A DNA stretch of 5,957 nucleotides from an uncultured Arenimonas sp. (GTDB lineage Bacteria > Pseudomonadota > Gammaproteobacteria > Xanthomonadales > Xanthomonadaceae), in assembly GCA_946480565.1 (NCBI GenBank), contig CAMLKR010000146.1, positions 1 to 5,957 of the forward strand, written 5' to 3'. Under the pieces are notes generated by a model. It saw nothing but the letters and a program-made list of their open reading frames with translations. It did no database searches and had not been told where the DNA came from. Of this stretch, positions 1 to 4,897 are shown piece after piece; within the stretch, counting starts at the first letter, position 1; every line of letters starts with the position of its first letter. A program made the position numbers and the translations under genes.

Positions 1-364
1 TGTCGTTGACGTCGATGCCGACGTCCTCGGCGGTGATGTAGCGGCCGCCCAGCGAATTCACGAAACGGCCGAAGGCGCGGAACAGCGCCTCGGACTTGTC
101 CTTGTTCGGGTCGCCCCAGATCACCGCCTTGCCACCGCCCAGGTTCAGGCCCGACACCGCCGCCTTGTAGGTCATGCCGCGGCTAAGGCGCAGCACGTCG
201 TTCAGGGCTTCGGCCTCGCTGGCGTAGGGCCACATGCGCGTGCCGCCCAGCGCGGGGCCCAGCACGGTGTTGTGGATCGCGATGATGGCCTTCAGGCCCG
301 CGTCCTTGTTGTGGCAGAACACCACTTCCTCGTGGCCCGAGGTGGAGATGGTTTCGAAGATCAT
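1..364 (-). CDS. ldh: Glu/Leu/Phe/Val (leucine) dehydrogenase, N-terminal 121 residues, cut by the left edge
   Basis: NAD-dependent oxidative deaminase of branched-chain L-amino acids (leucine, valine, isoleucine) to 2-oxo acids; cytoplasmic first step of their catabolism. Read on the minus strand from ATG at 364-362, the protein starts [17 protein letters not shown] and contains the family landmarks: [23 protein letters not shown] (about 23-45, written here only as a landmark region), GMTYK with K67, and GLNLGGGK with K79. K67 and K79 sit where leucine dehydrogenases of Bacillus have the substrate-carboxylate lysine and the catalytic lysine (K68/K80, recalled). The stretch RYITAEDVG (108-116) is also typical. 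The start is supported by GGAG at 371-374, six bases upstream. The Rossmann NAD-binding domain lies outside the window. Leucine specificity, rather than valine or phenylalanine, is judged from overall resemblance only. The gene is divergent from the sigma operon and shares the 365-783 gap with it. Confidence 0.93.
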   Translation of the reverse strand, partial: MIFETISTSGHEEVVFCHNKDAGLKAIIAIHNTVLGPALGGTRMWPYASEAEALNDVLRLSRGMTYKAAVSGLNLGGGKAVIWGDPNKDKSEALFRAFGRFVNSLGGRYITAEDVGIDVND

Positions 365-610
365 GGAAAGCTCCGGTCCGGCGGAAAACGCGGGCGCCTG
401 CGCGAGTGCGGGCGTGCGCTGTTACTCGAAGAGTGTTCCGCAAGTGATTGATTTGATACGGCCTGACCCGGCAAAAACGGCATGCCCCCGGGCCTGGGCG
501 CGCCGTAGTGTAAAGCAAACGCTCTAGACGGGCAGGCGGCGCGCCCGGGACCTGCCGCGAGGCGCCGGTCCGCGTCCATCGGTCGGTTCACGCCGTCCGG
601 CGGTGGCGCA
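365..610. other. Intergenic stretch between divergent genes; upstream region of the dehydrogenase
   Basis: No convincing coding region is seen. Positions 421-480 are clearly more AT-rich than their surroundings (GATTGATTTGATACG at 446-460, AAAAACG at 473-479) and probably hold the dehydrogenase promoter on the minus strand. No hexamer pair with good spacing could be fixed: a TTGCCG/ATCAAT pair on the minus strand matches the -10 consensus poorly. A TCTAGAC at 523-529 resembles the -10 box proposed at 4163, but has no obvious -35 partner. A short CGCC/GGCG hairpin (591-602) starts the structured region to the right. Confidence 0.4.
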
Positions 611-748
611 CGGCGCCGGCTGTCCTGTTCGCGCCGGGCGGAGCGTTCCTCTGAGGGCTTGGTGGTTTTGTCTCTCCCCGGAAAACCGCCAGCCTCCAAC
701 CCTAGAGCAGGGTTTCTTGGGCGACCGCCACGCGGTCGCCCTTTTTTT
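611..748 (+). ncRNA. Candidate structured RNA (small RNA or attenuator leader) ending in an intrinsic terminator
   Basis: Four hairpins follow one another on the plus strand. The first is CGGCGC 611-616 pairing with GCGCCG 631-636. The second is a long arm, about 653-669 pairing with 682-696: its core GGTGGTTTT/AAAACCGCC carries one G-U pair, and its outer part GAGGGCT/AGCCTC has a bulge. The third is AACCCT 698-703 pairing with AGGGTT 709-714. The last is the 10-bp terminator stem 719-741 with seven T residues. No protein gene precedes this terminator, so the terminated transcript should be a short non-coding RNA or the leader of the sigma operon that begins 35 bases later. The loop of the second hairpin is C-rich (TCTCCCC 673-679), as in some regulatory RNAs that bind ribosome-binding sites. 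No 5' end or promoter could be identified, so the left boundary is arbitrary. It does not resemble tmRNA, RNase P, SRP or 6S RNA as I recall them. Confidence 0.5.
719..748 (+). terminator. Rho-independent terminator upstream of the ECF sigma operon
   Basis: Perfect 10-bp stem GGGCGACCGC (719-728) / GCGGTCGCCC (732-741) with a three-base loop and seven T residues (742-748). It points toward the sigma gene and ends 35 bases before the ATG at 784. It either ends a small RNA or attenuates the operon. The left-arm bases 722-727 could instead pair with CGGTCG at 581-586, a weak possible antiterminator. Confidence 0.85.
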
Positions 749-783
749 CGCCTTCACATCGCCTCGCGGCGACGGCGGCGCTA

Positions 784-1425
784 ATGGCGCGTCTCCCGCT
801 CCGGACCGCCATGGCGCCCGCGTTGCCGTCCACTGCCGCTGCGGTCGCCGATCCCGACGAAGCCCAGCTCGTCGCGCTGATCGGCCGTATCCGCGGCGGT
901 GACGCCGAGGCCCTGGGCCTGCTCTACGACCTGGCCCTGGGCCGCGTCTACGCCCTGGCCCTGCGCGTGCTGCGCCAACCGCAGGACGCGGAGGAAGTGG
1001 TCAGCGATGTCTTCCTGCAGGTCTGGGACCGCGCCATCAGCTATTGCCCGGAACGCGGCGCGGTGATGTCCTGGCTGATGACCCTGACCTGGAGCCGCGC
1101 CGTCGACCGCCTGCGCCGAGGCCGCCGCCAGCGCCTGGAACAGCCCCTGCATCCGGACGCCCCCGAAGACGCGTATATGCCAGGTGAAGACGAAGCGGCC
1201 CCGGTCCTGGTCGAGCGCCTGGACCAGGCCCAGGCCATCCAGCGCGCTTTCGCCTCGCTCACCCCCGCCCAGCGCCGCGTGCTGGAGCTGGCCTACCAGG
1301 AGGAGTTGTCGCAACCCGAAATCGCGCAGCGCACCGGCCTGCCCCTGGGCACGGTGAAATCGCACGCCCGCCGCGGCCTGGCCGCGCTGCGGGCCGCGCT
1401 GGACGGCGAGGGCGAACGCCCATGA
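784..1425 (+). CDS. ECF-type RNA polymerase sigma factor (sigma-70 family, group 4)
   Basis: Alternative sigma factor of 213 residues that would direct RNA polymerase to a stress regulon. The sigma-2 region spans roughly residues 44-112: it contains DAEEVVSDVFLQVW (68-81), the core-binding and -10-recognition helices typical of ECF factors, then SWLMTLTWSRAVDRLRRGRR. A variable, acidic linker (about 118-145, PEDAYMPGEDEAAP) leads to sigma-4 (about 150-206): LTPAQRRVLELAYQEELSQPEIA, then the helix-turn-helix GLPLGTVKSHARRGL that reads the -35 element. No extra C-terminal domain is present. The ATG at 784 gives the longest form. A second ATG at 811 (residue 10) is equally possible, since neither has a good Shine-Dalgarno site and residues 1-20 look non-conserved. 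The stop overlaps the next start by ATGA (1422-1425), implying translational coupling with the cupin gene, the usual arrangement for a sigma factor and its inhibitor. The ECF subgroup (ECF11/RpoE-ChrR-like or SigK-like) cannot be settled by eye. Confidence 0.93.
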   Translation: MARLPLRTAMAPALPSTAAAVADPDEAQLVALIGRIRGGDAEALGLLYDLALGRVYALALRVLRQPQDAEEVVSDVFLQVWDRAISYCPERGAVMSWLMTLTWSRAVDRLRRGRRQRLEQPLHPDAPEDAYMPGEDEAAPVLVERLDQAQAIQRAFASLTPAQRRVLELAYQEELSQPEIAQRTGLPLGTVKSHARRGLAALRAALDGEGERP

Positions 1426-1910
1426 GCACCCGCAAGCCTCCGCACGACGACCTGCTGCTGGCCGCCCTGGCCGGCCTGGTGCCGCCGCAATCGCCGGCGC
1501 CCGAGGCCGCGTCGGCGCTGCGCGCCCGCATCCTGGCCGACGCCCGCCGCAGCCGCACGCAAGTGCTGCGCGCCGACGAAGGCGAGTGGAAACCCTTCGT
1601 GCCCGGCATCCGCATCAAGACCCTGCGCCGCGACGAAGCCGCCGGCACCCAGACCAGCCTGTGGCGCATCGAGCCCGGCGCCGCCGTGCCGCCGCACCCG
1701 CACACCCACGAAGAAGAGTGCCTGGTGCTGGAGGGATCGGTGATCCACGACGGCGTCGAATATTTCCCCGGCGACTTCCTGCTGGCCCCGCCGGGCGAAC
1801 GCCACCACCCCTTCGAGGCCCCGAACGGCGCCCTGCTGATGATCCGCAGCGAGCTGATCCCCGACCCCGAGCTGCTGCGGAAACTTTCTTCGCCCGATTC
1901 CGGCGGCTAG
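1422..1910 (+). CDS. ChrR-like cupin protein, probable cytoplasmic anti-sigma factor
   Basis: A 162-residue soluble protein with no signal peptide or membrane helix. Its C-terminal two thirds form a metal-binding cupin. Motif 1 fits G(X)5HXH(X)3E(X)6G exactly: G86, H92, H94, E98, G105. Motif 2 fits G(X)5PXG(X)2H: G117, P123, G125, H128. H92/H94/E98/H128 reproduce the spacing of the cupin metal ligands of Rhodobacter ChrR (H141, H143, E147, H177, recalled). In ChrR the N-terminal domain holds the sigma factor through an HX3CX2C zinc site, and the cupin senses singlet oxygen or peroxides. Here the N-terminal part (about 1-55) is short and lacks that zinc motif; the only cysteine is C100, inside the cupin. 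The ATGA overlap with the sigma gene strongly suggests a sigma/anti-sigma pair, but inhibition by a domain this reduced is inference. It could instead be a cupin sensor or enzyme of the regulon. The ATG is fixed by the overlap and by start of homologous-looking sequence. Confidence 0.85.
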   Translation: MSTRKPPHDDLLLAALAGLVPPQSPAPEAASALRARILADARRSRTQVLRADEGEWKPFVPGIRIKTLRRDEAAGTQTSLWRIEPGAAVPPHPHTHEEECLVLEGSVIHDGVEYFPGDFLLAPPGERHHPFEAPNGALLMIRSELIPDPELLRKLSSPDSGG

Positions 1911-1984
1911 TGCATCCGGCCGGCCCGGTGCCTGCGTAAGGCCTGCTGCACGCCCAAGCGTGCCTGCCGAAGACCTTGCCCACC

Positions 1985-2539
1985 ATGAGCCGCCTGATCG
2001 CCAGCCTGCTGGCCACCGTATTCCTCTGCGCCGTGTCCCTGGCCTCGGCGCAGTCCACCGCGCCGGCGTCCCCGGCTTCCGAGCCAACCCGCGCGCGCAG
2101 CCCCGCTGAAATCGCGGCGGCCAGCCCGGTGCCGATCTGGCGCCGCAATGGCCTGCTGGTGGAGCAGGGCGGTCGCGCGCTCTACACCTATACCAAGGAC
2201 GTTCCGGGCCAGAGCCGCTGCGACGCGCCCTGCGAAGCCCTGTGGCCGCCGCACTACGCCGAACCCGGCGCCAAGCCCTACGGCCCCTTCACCCTGGCCA
2301 AGAGCCGCGACGGCCGCCCGATGTGGGCCTGGCAGGGCCAGCCGCTGTACCGCTGGGTCTCGGACCGCAAGCGCGGCGCCGCCGGCGGCGACGGCGTGGC
2401 CGGCGTCTGGTTCCTGGTGAAGGTGCCGCCGGCGCTGCAGTCCCAGGTGACCCCGTATTTCCCGATGCCGATGCCGCGCCCGGGCCAGACCCGGCCGGCG
2501 CCTTCTTCCACCGACACCGCCCCGAGGACCACCCGATGA
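1985..2539 (+). CDS. Secreted COG4315-type protein with two Yx(FWY)xxD motifs
   Basis: A 184-residue exported protein of the 'secreted repeat of unknown function' family (COG4315, Lipoprotein_15). A Sec signal peptide starts MSRLIASLLATVFLCAVSLA and is probably cut after ASA (residue 22), before Q23. C15 is inside the hydrophobic core without a lipobox, so this is a soluble periplasmic or secreted form, although many relatives are called lipoproteins. The two diagnostic motifs are YTYTKD (67-72) and YRWVSD (122-127). Between them are the cysteine pair CDAPC (79-83), likely a disulfide, and ALWPP (85-89). GVWFLV (140-145) closes the fold, and the tail from about 150 is Pro/Thr-rich. Biochemical function is unknown. 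The ATG at 1985 was preferred to an in-frame TTG at 1976 because it begins the signal peptide directly. It lies 74 bases after the cupin gene with no terminator between, and overlaps the next gene by ATGA. Confidence 0.85.
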   Translation: MSRLIASLLATVFLCAVSLASAQSTAPASPASEPTRARSPAEIAAASPVPIWRRNGLLVEQGGRALYTYTKDVPGQSRCDAPCEALWPPHYAEPGAKPYGPFTLAKSRDGRPMWAWQGQPLYRWVSDRKRGAAGGDGVAGVWFLVKVPPALQSQVTPYFPMPMPRPGQTRPAPSSTDTAPRTTR

Positions 2540-3432
2540 GTGCCTTCCGACGCACCGTGCTGACCAGTGCCTGCCTGCTCGCCCTTTCCCAACCCGCCTT
2601 CTCCCAGGACACCGCCGGTGACGACGGCTTCGACACCTCCGGCAAGCTGCTGCTCACCGGCGGCGTGACCCAGGTGGAGGGATCCGCCGGCGGCGGCCTG
2701 ACGCCCTGGGCCGTGATCGGCGGCTACGGCACCCGCGACCAGATCGGCGGCAACACCTTCTATACCCGCGTCAACGTCGACGACTACAGCCTCAACAGCT
2801 ACGGCGTGCTGGTCGGCCTGTACGACCGGGTCGAGCTGAGCCTGTCGCGCCAGAAGTTCGACACCGAGAACGTCGGCGCCGCCCTGGGCCTGGGCCGCGG
2901 CTTCACCTTCACCCAGGACACGATCGGCGTGAAGGTGAAGATCGCCGGCGACGCGGTGCTGGAGCAGGACAGCTGGATGCCGCAGATTGCCATCGGCGCC
3001 CAGTACAAGAAGAACGACCAGTCGGCCGTGCTGGCCTTCGTCGGCGCCCGCGACGACAGCGGCGTGGACTATTACGTCAGCGCCACCAAACTCTTCCTGG
3101 CCCAGAGCCTGCTGGTGAACGGCACCGTGCGTTTCACCAAGGCCAACCAGTTCGGCATCCTGGGTTTTGGCGGCGACCTAAACAACGGCTACCAGCCGCA
3201 GTTCGAGGCCTCGGTGGCGTATCTGCTCAGCCGCAACCTGGCCATCGGCGCCGAGTACCGCAACAAGCCCGACAACCTGGGCATCGCGGTCGAGGAAAAC
3301 GCCTTCGACGCCTTCGTGGCCTGGGCTCCGTACAAGAACGTCTCGCTGACGGTCGCCTATGTCGACCTCGGCAACATCGTCATCGCCGACGACCAGCGCG
3401 GGCTGTACGCCTCGCTGCAGGTCGGCTTCTGA
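2536..3432 (+). CDS. DUF3034 family protein, predicted outer-membrane beta-barrel
   Basis: A 298-residue protein recognised as DUF3034 (Pfam PF11231 as I recall) from its conserved opening GKLLLTGGVTQVEGSAGGGL (37-56), followed by TPWAVIGGYGTRDQIG, and from later segments such as ALGLGRGFTF and FGILGFGGDLNNG. A signal peptide (MSAFRRTVLTSACLLALSQP plus AFS) is probably cut before Q24. The mature protein shows alternating polar/hydrophobic strands rich in Tyr and Gly and ends LYASLQVGF: a C-terminal phenylalanine with alternating hydrophobics is the usual outer-membrane assembly signal. Role unknown; a channel or structural envelope protein is inference. The start at 2536 is fixed by the ATGA overlap with the preceding gene and the signal peptide. 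The same frame is open far upstream, but that part lies over the preceding gene and is not coding. The globin gene follows after 17 bases, so the two are almost certainly cotranscribed. Confidence 0.9.
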   Translation: MSAFRRTVLTSACLLALSQPAFSQDTAGDDGFDTSGKLLLTGGVTQVEGSAGGGLTPWAVIGGYGTRDQIGGNTFYTRVNVDDYSLNSYGVLVGLYDRVELSLSRQKFDTENVGAALGLGRGFTFTQDTIGVKVKIAGDAVLEQDSWMPQIAIGAQYKKNDQSAVLAFVGARDDSGVDYYVSATKLFLAQSLLVNGTVRFTKANQFGILGFGGDLNNGYQPQFEASVAYLLSRNLAIGAEYRNKPDNLGIAVEENAFDAFVAWAPYKNVSLTVAYVDLGNIVIADDQRGLYASLQVGF

Positions 3433-3438
3433 GCCTCC

Positions 3439-3443
3439 AGGAG
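3439..3443 (+). promoter_or_regulatory. Strong Shine-Dalgarno site of the truncated haemoglobin gene
   Basis: AGGAG six bases before the ATG at 3450, inside the 17-base gap after the DUF3034 stop. It is the clearest ribosome-binding site in the operon; the sigma, cupin and barrel genes rely on overlap or weak sites, so the globin may be translated more strongly and independently. Confidence 0.75.
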
Positions 3444-3449
3444 AAACCC

Positions 3450-4010
3450 ATGAACATCCGCACCCGTTTGATCGTCCTCCTGGCCCTGGGCCTGGCCCTG
3501 CCGGCCTACGCGCAGGAACCCGCCGTCAGCGCCGAAGAGCAGGCCATGCTGGACGAAGAGGCCCGGCTCGAGGCCGAGGAGGCCGCCGCCGGGACCGCCG
3601 CCGCCCCCGCCAACGACCCGACCGCGCCCAACCCCGCGCCCGCCCATCCGGAACTGCGCCCGGTGCTGGAGCAGTTCGGCGGCGAAGCCGGCCTGACCAG
3701 GCTGATGGACACCTTCATGGCCGGCCTGCTGGCCGACGAGCAGATGGGCCCGTTTTTCGCCAACGCCGACCAGGCGCGGGTGAAGCGCCAGCTGGTCGAG
3801 CAGTTCTGCGTGATCCTGGGCGGCGACTGCACCTACACCGGCCGCGACATGAAGAGCTCGCACGCCGGCATGGGCGTGGACCGCGCCGACTTCAACCGCC
3901 TGGTGGAAGTGCTGCAGGTGGCGATGGACCAGCACGACGTGCCCTTCAGCGCCCAGAACAAGCTGCTGGCCAAGCTGGCGCCGATGCACCGTGAAGTGGT
4001 GACCGAATAA
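3450..4010 (+). CDS. Exported group 1 truncated haemoglobin (TrHb1-like)
   Basis: A 186-residue haem protein with an unusual N-terminal extension. A signal peptide (MNIRTRLIVLLALGLALPAY plus A) is probably cut before Q22, placing the globin in the periplasm. Residues 28-46 are Glu-rich and 47-67 Ala/Pro-rich, a likely flexible tether. The globin domain starts at about 70: FGGEAGL (76-82), F89-M90 (B9/B10), FF at 102-103 (CD1 region), ILGG (122-125), and the proximal haem ligand H138 in MKSSHAGMGV. Aligned by eye with Mycobacterium TrHbN (Y33, L54, Q58, F46, H81), the distal positions become M90 at B10, V111 at E7 and L115 at E11, so the usual Tyr/Gln pair is absent. C120 and C127 could form a disulfide in the periplasm. 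A strong AGGAG at 3439-3443, six bases before the ATG, supports the start. It is the last gene of the operon, followed by a terminator. Ligand (oxygen, NO, CO or peroxide chemistry) is unknown. Confidence 0.88.
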   Translation: MNIRTRLIVLLALGLALPAYAQEPAVSAEEQAMLDEEARLEAEEAAAGTAAAPANDPTAPNPAPAHPELRPVLEQFGGEAGLTRLMDTFMAGLLADEQMGPFFANADQARVKRQLVEQFCVILGGDCTYTGRDMKSSHAGMGVDRADFNRLVEVLQVAMDQHDVPFSAQNKLLAKLAPMHREVVTE

Positions 4011-4023
4011 CTTCAAGTGGGGC

Positions 4024-4066
4024 AGCGGGACCGGTGCAGGGCAAGGCCCGGTCCCGCTTTTTTTTT
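4024..4066 (+). terminator. Rho-independent terminator closing the sigma-globin operon
   Basis: Perfect 11-bp stem AGCGGGACCGG (4024-4034) / CCGGTCCCGCT (4048-4058), a 13-base loop, and nine T residues (4058-4066). It begins 13 bases after the globin stop. There is no matching A-run on the left side, so it works in the plus direction only and defines the operon's 3' end. Confidence 0.92.
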
Positions 4067-4090
4067 GTGACGCGGGCCACGTTCTTGAAC

Positions 4091-4119
4091 GGGCCGGGAA
4101 CCGGGCATGAACCCGGCCC
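4091..4119. repeat. GC-rich inverted repeat in the gap after the operon
   Basis: GGGCCGGG (4091-4098) is perfectly complementary to CCCGGCCC (4112-4119), with a 13-base loop that itself contains CCGGG/CCCGG. No T-tract follows on either strand, so it is not a typical intrinsic terminator. It could be a protein-binding site or chance in GC-rich DNA. Confidence 0.35.
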
Positions 4120-4138
4120 GGCCGCGGTTGGGCCGACG

Positions 4139-4168
4139 GTGAAAATCCGCCCGGAACCGTTCTAGACT
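4139..4168 (+). promoter_or_regulatory. Probable sigma-70-type promoter giving a leaderless transcript
   Basis: A -10 box TAGACT (4163-4168) lies 18 bases after a -35-like GTGAAA (4139-4144, four of six consensus bases). Only six bases separate the -10 box from the ATG at 4175, so the expected first transcribed base is the A of the start codon. The region 4160-4174 has no Shine-Dalgarno sequence, as expected for a leaderless mRNA. Confidence 0.55.
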
Positions 4169-4174
4169 CGCGCC

Positions 4175-4819
4175 ATGAGCGAGATGCAGCGCATCGACGA
4201 CCTGCCCGGCAGCTTCGGCTACGGCGCCGGCGTGCTTTACGGCCTGCCGCAGCCGCCGCGCTGGATGGGCCACGTGAACCCGGACCTGCAGAAGGTCATC
4301 CTGCTGCTCAACTCCGGCGACCTGCTGTTCGGCCACCTGGTGGGCCTGGACTGGGAAGGCGGCAACGTCATCCTGCGCGCCGGCGACGAAACCCATTCCA
4401 ACCCCATCGGCGACCTGCGCGGCATCCTGCTCAGCGCCGAGGCCGAGGGCCGGCCGGTGGCGCCGCCGCAGTCGGTGACCAGTACCCTGAAATACCGCGA
4501 CGGCGGCGAGTGGACCCTGCACGCGCACACCGCCAGCGCCGACCTGTTTGGCGCCGGCTTCTTCGCGGTGGCCGAGGGCGAACTGCACGCCATCTTCGTG
4601 CCCTGGCGGGCGCTGGCGGACAACCGCGTCACCTTCGCCTCGGGCCTCGACGACCACCGCCGCGCCCGGCTGCAGCGCGAGGTCGCCTTCCGCCGCGGGG
4701 CCGAGATCGACCGGCTGCGCGGGGCCAGCCTGGAGCTGGTGGATGCGGCGCGAAGGCGCGATGCCGAAGTGCGGCGCAGCGCCTACGCCAAGTCCTTCTG
4801 CGAGACCCTGGGCGGCTGA
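4175..4819 (+). CDS. Uncharacterised soluble protein with two beta-rich segments and a C-terminal helical tail
   Basis: Not recognised with confidence. The 214-residue product has no signal peptide or membrane helix. Residues 39-87 (KVILLLNSGDLLFGHLVGLD...LRGILLS) read as a small beta-barrel-like unit: a strand, a GD turn, then strands ending in a short loop. Residues 101-148 form a second unit with the pattern hydrophobic-x-RDGGEW...GFFAV...HAIFVPWRAL. This resembles the DG...GFF...FVP repeat I recall from N-terminal extensions of some GspE/PulE-type ATPases and DUF6982-like proteins; this is a weak match by eye. Residues 158-205 are charged and predicted helical or coiled-coil (many Arg, Glu, Asp, Ala). 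The ATG at 4175 is favoured by the leaderless promoter; an in-frame ATG at 4184 is the alternative. Codon use matches the neighbours, so the frame is genuinely coding. It is isolated between the 4024 terminator and the icmF promoter. Confidence 0.75.
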   Translation: MSEMQRIDDLPGSFGYGAGVLYGLPQPPRWMGHVNPDLQKVILLLNSGDLLFGHLVGLDWEGGNVILRAGDETHSNPIGDLRGILLSAEAEGRPVAPPQSVTSTLKYRDGGEWTLHAHTASADLFGAGFFAVAEGELHAIFVPWRALADNRVTFASGLDDHRRARLQREVAFRRGAEIDRLRGASLELVDAARRRDAEVRRSAYAKSFCETLGG

Positions 4820-4855
4820 GGCCCCGGCGGGGCGGGCAGGGACCCGCGGGAACGT

Positions 4856-4861
4856 TACAAT
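4856..4861 (+). promoter_or_regulatory. Candidate -10 box of the icmF promoter
   Basis: TACAAT (4856-4861) matches the sigma-70 -10 consensus at five of six positions and is the only AT-rich spot in the 78-base gap. The expected transcript would start near 4868, leaving a leader of about 30 bases. No good -35 hexamer is seen at the proper distance, and no terminator separates it from the upstream gene, so partial cotranscription remains possible. Confidence 0.5.
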
Positions 4862-4897
4862 CGGGCCATCCCCGCACCCGCCGTACGAGTCCGCCCC

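Noticed and set aside
461..470. GCCTGACCCG as a second copy of the icmF palindrome
   Set aside because: Only eight bases (CCTGACCC) match, and neither the rest of the arm nor an inverted partner is present.
1976..1984. TTG start for the COG4315-type gene
   Set aside because: Adds only three residues before a good ATG that begins the signal peptide.
1911..1984. Possible terminator between the cupin and COG4315-type genes
   Set aside because: Only short GC palindromes (CCGGCCGG) without any T-tract, so readthrough is expected.
1293..2087. 264-codon minus-strand frame over the cupin gene
   Set aside because: Antisense shadow with Gly/Ala/Arg-rich low-complexity sequence; the opposite strand has exact cupin motifs.
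2242..2535. Upstream extension of the DUF3034 frame
   Set aside because: Open by chance over the preceding gene; the signal peptide begins at 2536 and the ATGA overlap fixes the start.
3575..3660. GCC-rich tandem-like stretch in the globin gene
   Set aside because: It encodes the Ala/Pro tether with the usual GC-ending codons; no regular repeat unit is seen.
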